A DNA stretch of 64,000 bases from Paraburkholderia phenazinium (lineage in GTDB: Bacteria > Pseudomonadota > Gammaproteobacteria > Burkholderiales > Burkholderiaceae): contig NZ_FSRM01000002.1 in NCBI RefSeq assembly GCF_900141745.1, positions 620,001 through 684,000 on the forward strand, read 5' to 3'. Below the pieces are notes generated by a model. The model had not been told where the DNA came from, did no database searches, and was given only the letters and a program-made list of their open reading frames with translations. This document shows, piece after piece, positions 42,101 through 52,700 of the stretch (its first letter is position 1; every line of letters begins with the position of its first letter). Position numbers and translations under genes: made by a program.

Positions 42101-43336
42101 CTACTCGTCCTGAACCGGCGACAGCAAACCATCGCCGTCCACCTCGAAACTGAAACCTCGCCAGATCACCCGCGTCGAAAAGAAACTCGTCACGAAGATC
42201 AGGAACGACACGATGTCCCATAACGGCAGCAGCCACAAGTCGCTATACGCCTGCCGCAACGCATGGTCCGACTGTACCTTCAACGCTAGCCGCGCGAGCA
42301 GCGCCGCCGCTACAAGCGGCCACGCCCACGCTGCGCCGCCCGAGAATGCTGTAGCAAGCAATGCAAAAGCGAGTGGATGCATCAACGACGAACCCAGATG
42401 GGCAACCGGGGTGATCGTCCGAATCGTCCGGCTCCACCGCAACTCATGCGCAATCAGCTTGGTGACGCTGCTTTCCACGCAGGCGTGCGATACCGTGAAC
42501 GGCGGGATCACCACCTTCTCGCCGATCATCCGCACCGCTTCGCCGATCGCATGATCTTCCGCCAGATGATGCACGAACTGCGCGAAGCCGCCGATCTTCT
42601 CGAGCGTCTCGCGCCGCATGGCAATGGTCTGTCCAAAGCACGGCCGCGCCATCCCGAACGCCAGGCCCGTCACGACGCCGGGAAGAAACTGATAGTTAGT
42701 CGCTTTCGCCGACAGCCGCGGCCAGAAACCCGGATCCGGTTGACCGCGATAGACGCAGGTGACCAGTCCCACACCAGGCTTCTGCAACTCGCCGATCACA
42801 TTGCGCAGATAGCTCGGGCTTACACTCACGTCGCTATCCGCAAACACCAGCACATCATGCTGCGCCTCGGGCAGCATGTTGAGGATGTTGCTCATCTTGC
42901 GGTTGGGTCCGTACAGGCGCGCATCGGCCACAACTGTAATGTGCGCGTCAGGATGCAGCAGACGCAGTTGTTCGACAGTCTGCAGCGCCGGATCTTCCGA
43001 GTCGTGCACGCCGAACAGAAATTGCAGCGGACCCGGGTAATCCTGCTGGCAGAAGCTCGACAGATTGCTGAGCAAGGTCCACTCGTCGCCATGCAACGGC
43101 TTGACGATGGTGACCGGCGGAAAGCTGGTGGGCTCCGAGGTGGTACGGGCAAAGAAACGTCCAATCAGCGCGCCGGCCAGCACCGTATAAACGATGCCGA
43201 ACACGGCGCCTGTACCACACAGAAACGCCAGCGCCATAAGGATCAGATGCTCCCCGCGCAGCGCACCCTCAACAGCGATCAGTCCGCTTGCGACCAGCAG
43301 ACCGATCAGGCAGGCAAACCACAGCAGAGACTTCAT
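42101..43336 (-). CDS. hpnI: hopanoid-associated family-2 glycosyltransferase, HpnI-like
   Basis: A 411-residue GT2/GT21-type enzyme with N-terminal membrane helices and a cytosolic catalytic domain: VTIVKPLHGDEWTLLSNLSSFCQQDYP, VADARLYGPNRKMSNILNML, VFADSDVSVSP (DxD-like) and HELRWSRTIRTI (QxxRW-like). C-terminal helices follow. HpnI adds a sugar, probably GlcNAc, to bacteriohopanetetrol. It lies between hpnJ and the HpnL-like gene, 7 bases after hpnJ. A second paralogue starts the operon at 46070, so which of the two is the true HpnI is an inference. Confidence 0.8.
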   Translation of the reverse strand: MKSLLWFACLIGLLVASGLIAVEGALRGEHLILMALAFLCGTGAVFGIVYTVLAGALIGRFFARTTSEPTSFPPVTIVKPLHGDEWTLLSNLSSFCQQDYPGPLQFLFGVHDSEDPALQTVEQLRLLHPDAHITVVADARLYGPNRKMSNILNMLPEAQHDVLVFADSDVSVSPSYLRNVIGELQKPGVGLVTCVYRGQPDPGFWPRLSAKATNYQFLPGVVTGLAFGMARPCFGQTIAMRRETLEKIGGFAQFVHHLAEDHAIGEAVRMIGEKVVIPPFTVSHACVESSVTKLIAHELRWSRTIRTITPVAHLGSSLMHPLAFALLATAFSGGAAWAWPLVAAALLARLALKVQSDHALRQAYSDLWLLPLWDIVSFLIFVTSFFSTRVIWRGFSFEVDGDGLLSPVQDE

Positions 43337-43343
43337 CGCCGCA

Positions 43344-44765
43344 TCACGCTTCGTGAGCGCGCAGGAAGCGGAAAAACTCCACGCCTTCGCGCAGACGCCG
43401 CTTCATCATGTCCCAGCTCAGCAACATCTCGCGCACGATCTCCCAGATCTTCGAGGGCCGGAAATAGAAGCGCTTGTAGAAGCTCTCGACGTGGTGATAG
43501 ATCTCTTCACGCGACAGATGCGGATAGCCGATTGCCGCGAGCTGCACCCCTTCCTTGCTCACCAGGTTGATGACCTTGTTCTCCTGCAGCCAGCCGTTTT
43601 CTACCGCCTGGTTGTAGAGCGTCGTGCCCGGATAAGGCGCGGCGAGCGACACCTGGATCGTGTGCGGGTTGATTTCCTTTGCGTACTCGATCGTCTTTTC
43701 GATCGTCTCCTGCGTCTCGCCCGGCAGCCCCAGGATGAAGGTGCCGTGGATCTTGATGTCGAGCTTGCGGCAGTCTTCGCTGAAGCGTCGTGCGATATCC
43801 GTACGCAGGCCCTTCTTGATGTTCAGCAGGATCTGGTCGTCGCCCGATTCATAGCCCACCAGCAGCAGACGCAGGCCGTTTTCCTTCATGATCTTCAGCG
43901 TCGCGTACGGCACGTTGGCCTTTGCGTTGCAGGACCATGTCACGCCGAGCTTGCCCAGCCCGCGTGCGATCTCTTCGACGCGCGGCTTGAAGTCGGTGAA
44001 GGTGTCGTCGTCGAACATGATCTCCTTGACTTCAGGCATGTTGTCACGGATCCACTTCACTTCTTCGAGCACGTTCTCTACCGAGCGCGTGCGATAGCGG
44101 TGACCGCCCACTGTCTGCGGCCACAGGCAGAACGTGCACTTCGAGCGGCAGCCGCGGCCCGTGTAGATCGACACGTACGGATGCTTCAGATAGCCGATGA
44201 AGTAGTTATCAATCTTCAGGTCACGCTTGTAGACAGGCGCCACGAACGGTAGCTCATCCATGTTCTCGAGGATCGGGCGCGCCTCGTTGTGCTCGATCGA
44301 ACCGTCCGCAGCGCGATAGCTCAGCCCCTGGATCTGCGCGAGCGGTTTGCCCGCCGCCACTTCCTGGCAGGTGAAATCGAATTCTTCACGGCAGACGAAA
44401 TCGATCGCTTCGCTCGCAGTCAACGAGTTGTGCGGATCAACGGCGACCTTTGCCCCCACCATGCCGATCATCACCGACGGTTTGCGCTTCTTCAGATCCT
44501 GCGCAAACATCGCATCCGTAGGGAACGAAGGCGTACTCGTATGAATGATGACGAGCTCATACTGCTGCGCGATATCGAGCGAAGCTTCCACCGAGAGACC
44601 ATCTGCCGGCGCGTCGAGCACGCGGCTATCCGGCACCAGCGCCGCGGGCTGCGCGAGCCATGTCGGATACCAGAACGAACGGATCTCACGCTTCGCCTGA
44701 TAGCGCGATCCCGCGCCGCCATCGAAACCGTCATACGACGGGGCCTGCAAAAACAGCGTTTTCAT
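43344..44765 (-). CDS. hpnJ: hopanoid radical SAM protein HpnJ
   Basis: A 473-residue protein starting at MKTLFLQAPSYDGFDGGAGS, GGAG upstream. The N-terminal half is a B12-binding-like domain; the radical SAM core carries GRGCRSKCTFCLWP (CxxxCxxC). HpnJ converts the glucosamine headgroup of hopanoids into a cyclitol ether by ring contraction. Length and N-terminus fit the family well. Second gene of the operon. Confidence 0.9.
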   Translation of the reverse strand: MKTLFLQAPSYDGFDGGAGSRYQAKREIRSFWYPTWLAQPAALVPDSRVLDAPADGLSVEASLDIAQQYELVIIHTSTPSFPTDAMFAQDLKKRKPSVMIGMVGAKVAVDPHNSLTASEAIDFVCREEFDFTCQEVAAGKPLAQIQGLSYRAADGSIEHNEARPILENMDELPFVAPVYKRDLKIDNYFIGYLKHPYVSIYTGRGCRSKCTFCLWPQTVGGHRYRTRSVENVLEEVKWIRDNMPEVKEIMFDDDTFTDFKPRVEEIARGLGKLGVTWSCNAKANVPYATLKIMKENGLRLLLVGYESGDDQILLNIKKGLRTDIARRFSEDCRKLDIKIHGTFILGLPGETQETIEKTIEYAKEINPHTIQVSLAAPYPGTTLYNQAVENGWLQENKVINLVSKEGVQLAAIGYPHLSREEIYHHVESFYKRFYFRPSKIWEIVREMLLSWDMMKRRLREGVEFFRFLRAHEA

Positions 44766-44861
44766 GAATGATGCTCCAGCAATTTGCGTTGAATCCGATA
44801 ACTGATCGAATGAGAAAAGTCGCAGCGGCACGACGGCACGCTGTGACTTGAATGGGATGCC

Positions 44862-46070
44862 TTACCGGTCATCGAAAATCTCCATGATCGGTACTCCTGG
44901 CCGCGCCACGCGATTGAGGACCGGCATCCGCGCACCGCGCCATACGACGTGGGAGCCGAACACCGCACCCAGCCATTGCAGCGCGAGCAACATGTCGCGC
45001 AACGGCACAAGTGGCAGGTCACGCCAGAATGTGCGCGACCAGCGAGCGCTGCGTGCATGCAAAAGAATGCGAGCAACGCAGCCCGTAGCGGTGCCAATCG
45101 AAGCCGTGGTCGCTGCGAAAGAATGCGTTGGAGTGGCATCCGCTGCGGTGAGCGAGAGAGTCAGCAACGTGCTGGCCAATAACCACGGCGTGGTGAACGT
45201 GACGAACAGAAACGCGAATCCCAATGGATTCACGGAGCGGATCGTGCGCAGCCAGCGCATCTCGCGCAACCACAGGGTCGTGAAAGCAGGCTCGATCACG
45301 TCGGTGGCTACCATCACCGGCGACAACACGGTGTTCAGCCCAAGAGCGCGCGCGTGTTCGGCCAGCCAGTAGTCGTCGGCGAGGCAGTCTTTGAGCGTCT
45401 CGAAGCCGCCAATACTCTCAAGCGTCGTGCGCCGCAATGCTAGAGTCGCACCAAAACCAAAGCGGCGCGAGCCGCCCGCATGCGCGACGCGCACCGACGG
45501 TGCGAACCATTCGTTGATGAACAGGGCCCCCACCCGCGGCCAGAATCCGCCGACGCTCTGCGCGCGATACAGGCAGGTGACGACTCCCGTATCGATGTTC
45601 GCAAGCGGCGCTGTCACGGTGTCAAGGTAGTCGGGCTTGACTGCTATATCGCTATCGGCAAGCACGATCACCTCATGACGCGCCCATTGCACCATGTTGA
45701 TCAGATTGCTGACCTTAGGATTGCGGCCGTGCACGCGAGAATCGATCACGAGCTTGATGTCGCACTGCGGATACGCGGCCTGCAGACGTCGCACCACGCC
45801 GATTGCCGGGTCGACCGGTGAGCAGACACCGAACAGCAACTGAAAGCACGGATGCGCCTGCTCACAGAACGTCACGAGGTTTTCGTACAGACGCGGCTCG
45901 GTTCCGCACAGTGGCTTGAGCACGCTCACAGAGGTCCAGCCGACGCGACGCGAGTTCTGGCCTTTGCTGAAAAACGGCATGGCAAAGACGGCGATCAACG
46001 AATAGGAAACAGCGATACAGCACAGGGCGAGCAAAAGCCACTGTGAGACAGAAACGGGATGTTCCATCAT
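44862..46070 (-). CDS. second hopanoid-type family-2 glycosyltransferase, HpnI paralogue
   Basis: A 402-residue GT2/GT21-type protein with the same architecture as the downstream gene: VSVLKPLCGTEPRLYENLVTFCEQAHP, VIDSRVHGRNPKVSNLINM, VLADSDIAVKPDYL, LREMRWLRTIRSVNP. It is clearly a paralogue, not a recent duplicate. It is the first gene of the unit, 96 bases before hpnJ. It may be the real HpnI, or may add a different sugar or act on another lipid such as ceramide or polyprenyl phosphate. Confidence 0.8.
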   Translation of the reverse strand: MMEHPVSVSQWLLLALCCIAVSYSLIAVFAMPFFSKGQNSRRVGWTSVSVLKPLCGTEPRLYENLVTFCEQAHPCFQLLFGVCSPVDPAIGVVRRLQAAYPQCDIKLVIDSRVHGRNPKVSNLINMVQWARHEVIVLADSDIAVKPDYLDTVTAPLANIDTGVVTCLYRAQSVGGFWPRVGALFINEWFAPSVRVAHAGGSRRFGFGATLALRRTTLESIGGFETLKDCLADDYWLAEHARALGLNTVLSPVMVATDVIEPAFTTLWLREMRWLRTIRSVNPLGFAFLFVTFTTPWLLASTLLTLSLTAADATPTHSFAATTASIGTATGCVARILLHARSARWSRTFWRDLPLVPLRDMLLALQWLGAVFGSHVVWRGARMPVLNRVARPGVPIMEIFDDR

Positions 46071-46103
46071 CGCTAAAAGGATCCGCCCATGAAGCCACCT
46101 CCG

Positions 46104-46502
46104 CTAACACGTTGCCCACGCAATCGGCCTTCGATTAAACCGAAGGTGCAGGATCACCAGCATCCGCACCGGGCAGACCGGAGAAACCGAAGTGGTGTTG
46201 GAATGCGCATCGGTGACGGTGGCGTAGTCGAGAGACAGCGCCGAGAGGAATGCAGCGCGGGCAATGCGCTTGACGACCAGTACGATGCACACAACGCTCG
46301 CCACAGCCACGAGACGAAAGGGCCCGGATGTGAACACAGCTTCGGGAACGCCAAATAGGCCAATAGACAGCAGTGCCACCATTTGTATCGCTGCGGCGGC
46401 AAGTGACGCTGTCAGCAGGTAGGCACGCAGCATTGCGATCGTCGCGGGTGTCATGGCGCAGTTCGTCGATACAGGAGGAGGAAATATCGAAGGCGCTTTC
46501 AT
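46104..46502 (-). CDS. small two-helix membrane protein of unknown function
   Basis: A 132-residue protein starting at MKAPSIFPPPVSTNCAMTPATIAML, with AAGGA right before the ATG. Two hydrophobic segments (LRAYLLTASLAAAAIQMVALLSIGLFG and FRLVAVASVVCIVLVVKRIA) point to the inner membrane. It ends 33 bases before the second glycosyltransferase gene, on the same strand, so it could belong to the hopanoid unit. I do not recognise the family. Confidence 0.5.
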   Translation of the reverse strand: MKAPSIFPPPVSTNCAMTPATIAMLRAYLLTASLAAAAIQMVALLSIGLFGVPEAVFTSGPFRLVAVASVVCIVLVVKRIARAAFLSALSLDYATVTDAHSNTTSVSPVCPVRMLVILHLRFNRRPIAWATC

Positions 46503-46872
46503 TTTCCTTGTGGCGATCGATCAGCAGATGCACGTGGTTTGGATTCAGGTCGCATCTAATACATACATGCGTTGTGAATCGATACTACCGGTCCAAAGCT
46601 GAAGGGAACCTTAAGCAAACGCGACCGATCTGTTTTAAGTGTCCTACGCTTTCACTGTCCTGACATGATTACTGCAACGTAAACTTAAGCACGCGTTTCG
46701 CCGCTTTAGCGATACCGTTGCGCGTAATTCATTCGCAAGCTCCATCACACGAATTCTCCCTGTTGAAGATGACGATTTTGGATTTGCTTCGAATCTTCAG
46801 CACAGAACTCCTTAAGCGATTGAGAAAGTACGGAAAGCTTTATGTTGGCTTACGCCTGCGCGCTCAAATGAA
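46503..46872. other. AT-richer intergenic region with three CTTAAG hexamers
   Basis: No convincing gene. CTTAAG occurs at 46610, 46684 and 46811, not at the 11-base spacing of a response-regulator box. It separates the hopanoid unit's start from the end of the efflux operon and probably holds the promoter of the minus-strand membrane-protein/hpn unit. Confidence 0.4.
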
Positions 46873-48393
46873 TCACCACGTTCCGCCAAGCGCCTTGACC
46901 AGCAAGACGCTTGCATCCATCTGGCGACGCTCGAGGTCGACAGCAGTTCGCTCGTTCGCCAACGCCGTGCTCTGTGCGGTGACAACTTCCAGATAGCCTA
47001 CGGTTCCGATCCTGTATTGGTCTAACTCAAGCTGCAGGGTCTTTTGGGCCGACGCGACAGCTTCATCCTGCTTACCGGCCTCCTGCTGCAAGATGCGTAA
47101 TGACGCCAGGTTGTCTTCGACCTCCTGGAAGGCAGTCAACACGGTCTGGCGATAGTCGGCCGCGCTCGCGTCGTATTGCGCCTGGGCCTTCTCGGTCATC
47201 GCACGACGCCGGCCGCCGTCGAACAACGTGCCGACCAGCGCCGGCCCAACAGCCCACATGCGCGACGGTGCGGTGAGCCAGTTGGTAAGCGTCGAACTCT
47301 CGATGCCGCCCGTGGCCGATAGCACCAGATCGGGGAAGAACGCGGATTCAGCAATGCCGATCTGGTCGTTGGCCGCTGCGACACGCCGTTCCGCGGCGGC
47401 GATATCGGGGCGGCGCTGCAGCAGCTCGGAAGGCAGTCCGACAGGAATCGGCGGCGGTGTGAAATTCGCCGCCGCCGGCGGCAGACTGAACGTCGACGCC
47501 GGTACGCCGGTCAGCGTGGCGATCGCGTGCTCGTACTGCGCGCGGGCAACACCGAGGTCGATATCCTGTGCCTCGGTCGCCTGCAGTTGCGTCTCGGCCT
47601 GGGTGACGTCCGCCTGCGACGATACGCCGACCGCGAAGCGGCTTTTAGTCAGATCGAGCGTCTGGCGATAGTCCGCAATGGTCTGGTCGAGCAACTGCTT
47701 CGACGCGTCGAGTCCGCGCAAATTGAAGTAGTCGACGGCGAGTTCGGCGTGCACGCCGAGCCGCACGCTCTCGAGATCCGCGGCGCTCGCTTGCGCGCCG
47801 GCCCGCGCGGCATCGTTTTCGTGCGCGATTCTGCCCCACAGGTCGGGCTCCCAGCTCGCATCGAGCGCAACGTCGTAGTCGCCGAATGTCCTGCCGGCCG
47901 TCTGCTGATGGCCGATCACGTTGTCCGAATCGTGCAGGCTACTCGCGCTTGTCCCCGCACCGATCGTCGGCAGGTAAGCAGCGTGAGCGGATTCGACCAT
48001 CGCACGTGCTTCCTGCAGTTGCGCGACGGCTTTCTGGATCGTCTGGTTCGACACGCTTACACGTGTTTCGAGTGTGTTCAGTTGAGGATCGCTGAAGCGT
48101 GTCCACCATGCGCCGCGTGCCTCGTTATCGGCTGGCGTCGCTTGGGTCCAACCTGGAGTCGCTTGCGCCGGTGCTGCGGCGGTTTGGCTGGCACGAGTTG
48201 AGACCGCACCGCTGCTGGGGTCCGGCGTGCCGGCGTTTTCCTTATACGCTGCAGGAACGGCCACCGAGGGACGCACGTAGTCCGGACCGATCGAGCAGCC
48301 TGCCATGCCCAGCACACTCGCCGCGCAGACAGCACCGAGCAGCCGCGAGCGAAGCCCACGCAGTCGCGTAAGGTCGAGCGATACCGGCATCAT
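46873..48393 (-). CDS. outer-membrane efflux lipoprotein, NodT/OprM family
   Basis: A 506-residue TolC-like channel. The signal ends in a lipobox (VCAASVLGMAGC), and SIGPDYVRPSVAVPAAYKE is the standard OprM start. Long helical repeats with AVAQLQEARAMVESAHAAYLPTIGAG and LTKSRFAVGVSSQADVTQAETQL form the periplasmic barrel. Last gene of the three-gene RND operon, ATGA-overlapped with the adaptor gene. Confidence 0.92.
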   Translation of the reverse strand: MMPVSLDLTRLRGLRSRLLGAVCAASVLGMAGCSIGPDYVRPSVAVPAAYKENAGTPDPSSGAVSTRASQTAAAPAQATPGWTQATPADNEARGAWWTRFSDPQLNTLETRVSVSNQTIQKAVAQLQEARAMVESAHAAYLPTIGAGTSASSLHDSDNVIGHQQTAGRTFGDYDVALDASWEPDLWGRIAHENDAARAGAQASAADLESVRLGVHAELAVDYFNLRGLDASKQLLDQTIADYRQTLDLTKSRFAVGVSSQADVTQAETQLQATEAQDIDLGVARAQYEHAIATLTGVPASTFSLPPAAANFTPPPIPVGLPSELLQRRPDIAAAERRVAAANDQIGIAESAFFPDLVLSATGGIESSTLTNWLTAPSRMWAVGPALVGTLFDGGRRRAMTEKAQAQYDASAADYRQTVLTAFQEVEDNLASLRILQQEAGKQDEAVASAQKTLQLELDQYRIGTVGYLEVVTAQSTALANERTAVDLERRQMDASVLLVKALGGTW

Positions 48394-49628
48394 GACTGGC
48401 CCCCTGTCCCATGCGAGGGCGCCGCCGAAGAGCCGGTACCGCTGCTGGAATTGGCGCTAGAAGAAACCCGTACGGCCTGGCCATTGGTAATCGAGTCGGA
48501 CGGATTAAGGATCACCCGGTCGGTCGCTGCGAGCCCTGAGGCCACTTCTATACGCGTGCCAAAATCGCGACCGGGTTTGATGGTCTTCAGTAGTACGTGA
48601 TTTTGCTCATCGACGGTGGCCACCTGCAAACCCTCCGGCCGATACAGCAGCGTGTTCACCGGCAGCGACAAGCCCGGCTGGGCGGCCTTCAGCGACAGAT
48701 GCACTTGCCCATACGAACCCGGCAGCACCGCGCCATTCGCGTTGGGTACGTCAACTTCGATACGCAGCGTGCGCGTGACGGCATTGATCGCCCCCGCATT
48801 GCGCGCCACCGTTCCGGGCAGGCAACGCCCAGGGATCTGCGAGACTTCGAGGCAGGCCGACGTGCCGTCGAGCGATGTGCCGGCGTCGTTCTGCGGCACA
48901 TCGGCGTACACACGCAGCACGCCGGTTTGTGCCAGATCGAACATCTCTTTGGCGGGGCCGCCAGCGCTGCCCGCGTCGATCAACGCACCGACATCGATAT
49001 TGCGCGCCGTGATCACGCCGGCAAACGGCGCATAAACCTTCTCATAAGATTGCAACTGCGCGAGGCGGGCCACGTTCGATTGCGCCGCAAGCAGCGCCGC
49101 ATGCTTCGCCTGTGCGTCGCTGTCTTTCATGTCCGTATCCTGTTGCGAGACGGCGTGTGTCTGCACCAGTTGCTGCCAGCGCGTCGCGCTCAACTGCGCA
49201 AACTGATCGTTCGCCTGCGCCTGTTGTTCATCGGCGCGTGCCTGGCGCAGCGCGGCGTCCACCTCGGGCGCATCGATCGTGGCCAGCAGTTGCCCGGCTT
49301 TCACATGAGTGCCGATATCTGCGTACCAGGCCTTCAGATAACCGTCGGTGCGCGCGAAAATCGGCGTCTGCTGATACGCCTCGATATCGCCCGGCAACAC
49401 CAGCGTCTGGTCGGGCGGCGCGACGGTGGGCAGCGTAACCTGCACCGTGGGTACCGCGAGCGCGGCGGTCTGCGCTTGCAACGCGGCGCGCGCATTGAGC
49501 CGCGGCACAATGCCCACGGCAAGCGCAACGGCAAAGCCGGCTACGAGCAAAACGACACGCACGGCGCCGCGCCGGTGCTGAGGCGCAGGCCGGCTGTCCG
49601 GTGCGGACTGGGGGGTTTGAGTGGACAT
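48390..49628 (-). CDS. RND periplasmic adaptor (MFP) subunit
   Basis: A 412-residue membrane-fusion protein starting at MSTQTPQSAPDSRP, GGAG upstream. One N-terminal helix (AVRVVLLVAGFAVALAVGIVP) anchors it. The lipoyl half-motifs are IFARTDGYLKAWYADIGTHVKAGQLLATID and VYAPFAGVITARNIDVGALID, separated by a coiled-coil hairpin. It links the RND pump to the OprM-type channel. Confidence 0.92.
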   Translation of the reverse strand: MSTQTPQSAPDSRPAPQHRRGAVRVVLLVAGFAVALAVGIVPRLNARAALQAQTAALAVPTVQVTLPTVAPPDQTLVLPGDIEAYQQTPIFARTDGYLKAWYADIGTHVKAGQLLATIDAPEVDAALRQARADEQQAQANDQFAQLSATRWQQLVQTHAVSQQDTDMKDSDAQAKHAALLAAQSNVARLAQLQSYEKVYAPFAGVITARNIDVGALIDAGSAGGPAKEMFDLAQTGVLRVYADVPQNDAGTSLDGTSACLEVSQIPGRCLPGTVARNAGAINAVTRTLRIEVDVPNANGAVLPGSYGQVHLSLKAAQPGLSLPVNTLLYRPEGLQVATVDEQNHVLLKTIKPGRDFGTRIEVASGLAATDRVILNPSDSITNGQAVRVSSSANSSSGTGSSAAPSHGTGGQS

Positions 49629-49705
49629 GCGGCGTACTCCGGTCAATTCAAGTCAGATCAGGTTCTGGACATTCGGCAGCGGACCCAGGCAAGGTGCGGA
49701 GCCGT

Positions 49706-52700
49706 TCATTTGAGAAGATCTAGTTCGGCTTGCGTCATGCCGCGTGGCTCGCGTTTCGCGAGCCAGCCGTGCACCAGCGAAAAGACGACCGGCAGGAACA
49801 TCAACGTCGCGATCGTGCCGATCATCAGGCCGCCGATCACGGCGCGGCCGAGCGGCGCGTTCTGTTCACCGCCGTCGCCCATGCCGAGCGCCATCGGCAC
49901 CATGCCGATCATCATCGCGAGCGCCGTCATCAGCACTGGACGAAAGCGCCCCGCACCCGCCGCCAGTGCCGCCTGCAACGGCGCCATGCCCTGCGCCAGC
50001 CGCTCGCGTGCAAAGCTCACCACCAGAATGCTGTTGGCCGTCGCCACGCCGATACACATCATGGCGCCCGTCAACGCGGGCACGCTCAGCGTGGTGTGCG
50101 TGAGGAACAGCATCCAGACGATGCCCGCCATCGCACCCGGCAAACCGCAGACGATCACGAGCGGATCGATCCACGACTGGAAATTGATCACCATCAGCAG
50201 ATACACGAGCAGCACAGCGAAGGCGATACCCGTTGCGAGGCCGCTGAACGAGCTCTCCATGGTCTGAACCTGACCGCGAATCACCACGCGCGCACCGCGC
50301 GGCAAGTTCGCTTTGGCGGCATCCACAATGCGCGTGACGTCCGATGCCACGCCACCCAGGTCGCGTCCCTGCACCGAGCCGTAGATATCGATCACCGGTT
50401 GCACGTTGTAGTGCGTCACCACGGCTTGCTGCGTCGCGCGCGAGAACGTGCCGAGTGTGCCCAGAATCCCGTTGACCTCGCCTGCGTTGCTGCCTGAGCC
50501 GCCGGTGCCCGGCGTGAACATCGAACTAAGCGGAATATTGGCCAGCGCCTGCAGCGAATTGATGTCGTACTGCGGCACCTCCGTCGTTACCGGATAGCTC
50601 ACACCGTTTTGCGGGTTGAGCCAGAAGTTCGGCGACGTTTGCGAACTGCCAGACAACGCAATCAACAGGCTGCGCGCGACGTCCTGCTGCTGCAGTCCCG
50701 CCTGCAGCGCCTTGGTGCGGTCCACATCCACGTTGATCGCGGGCTCGTCGTCCGGTTGCTGGATGCGCAAATCGACGAGTCCTTTAACGTTGCGAAGTTT
50801 GTTCAGCAACGTGTCGGCAAACGCGCGGTTGTCGTCGAGGTTGTTGCCCACCACCTGAATGTCGATCGGCGCCGGTAGTCCAAAGTTGAGGATCTGACTC
50901 ACCATATCTGCCGGCAGAAACGAAAACGTCACTGCGGGAAACTGCTCGCCAAGCGACTGCCGCAGCTTCGCCACATACTGCGCGGTCGGCTTGTGTTTCG
51001 CGTTCAGCGTGATCAGGATGTCGGCATCGGCGCTGCCGATCGGCGCGGAACTGCTGTACGAGAGGTTGATGCCGCTGGTCGGCAGGCCGATGTTGTCGAC
51101 GATGGTCATCAGCTCGTTTGCGGGAATCACCGTGCGGATGCTGTTCTCGATTTCGTCGGCAAGACGCGCGGTCTGTTCGATACGTGTGCCGGTCTTCGCG
51201 CGCATATGCAAGCGAATTTGCCCCGAGTCGATTTGCGGAAAGAAGTCGCGGCCAAGGAACGGCAGCAGCGCAAGCGAGCCGATACACACCATCAGAAAAC
51301 CCGCGATAAAGCGGCGTGGTGCAGCAAGTGCTGCCTCCAGCAGCCGCTCGTAGCGGCCGCGCAGCGCTTCGAAGCGCCGTTCGAAGCTTTGCTGGAAGCG
51401 CACCAGACGGTTCGCGGGTCGTCCGTGCTGCGTGCCCTCGTCACCCGGCTGATGCGCGCCGCGCAGCAGATACATCGCCAACGTCGGCACCAGCGTGCGC
51501 GACAGAAAGTACGATGCGAGCATCGCGAACACTACGGCTTCGGCGAGGGGCGTGAACAGATACCGGGCCACGCCGGATAAAAGCAGCATCGGCACGAAGA
51601 CGATGCAGATCGACAACGTCGAGATCAAGGTCGGCACGGCGATCTCGCCTGATCCTTCCAGAATCGCCTGCAATAACGGCTGCCCCTGCTCGATGTGATG
51701 CGTCATGTTCTCGATCGCAACCGTCGCATCGTCGACCAGAATACCCACCGCCAACGCCAGGCCGCCGAGCGTCATGATGTTGATGGTCTGGCCGAGCACC
51801 GACAGCATGATCAGCGACGAGATCATCGCCAGCGGAATCGAGATCGCGATGATCAACGTGGCCCGCCAACTGCCGAGAAACAACAGGATCATCACCGCCG
51901 TCAGGCCGGCAGCAATCAGACCTTCGCGTATCACACCCTGTACCGCCGACTTGACGAACACCGACTCGTCCGTCACGGTCTGGATATCGAGCGCCTTCGG
52001 CATCTGCGAGCGGATCCGCGGCAGCAGGCTCTTGATGTTGGCAATGATATCGAGCGTCGAGACACTGCCGCTCTTTTCCACCTCGAGCAACGCGGCGCGC
52101 TTGCCGTCATGGCGCACGATATTGGTCTGCGGCGCATAGCCATCGCGCACGGTTGCGACGTCGTGCACATACGTTACCGTGCCATCGGGTTGCGTGCGGA
52201 TGGGAATGTTGTTCAGTTGCGCTACCGAAAGCGCCGCACCGTTCATGTTCACGTTGTATTCGAACGTGCCGATCTTCGCCGTGCCGCCCGGCAACACCAG
52301 GTTCTGTGCGTTGACCGCATTGACCACGTCGGTAGGTGTCACGTGGTGGGACTGCATCGCCTGTGGATCGATATCCACCATGATCTGGCGCACCTTGCCG
52401 CCGTACGGAATCGGTACCGCGGCGCCCTGCACCGTCGCCAGTTGCGTGCGAATAAAATTGTTGCCGAGGTCATAAAGCGTCTGTTCCGGCAGGGTCTTGC
52501 TCGACAGTGCGAGTTCCATGATCGGCACAGTCGACGCGTTGAACGTCAGCACCATGGGCGGCAACGTGCCGGGCGGCATGACCTTCAGCAACGACTGCGC
52601 GCTCACCGACGCTTCCGTCTCTGCTCGCGTGATGTCGGCACCGGGATGGAAGAAGACCTTGACGACGGCCACGCCGTTGAGCGACTGCGATTCGATGTGC

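Noticed and set aside
46610..46816. Three CTTAAG hexamers as a response-regulator box
   Set aside because: Spacings of 74 and 127 bases do not match the 11-base phasing of such boxes.
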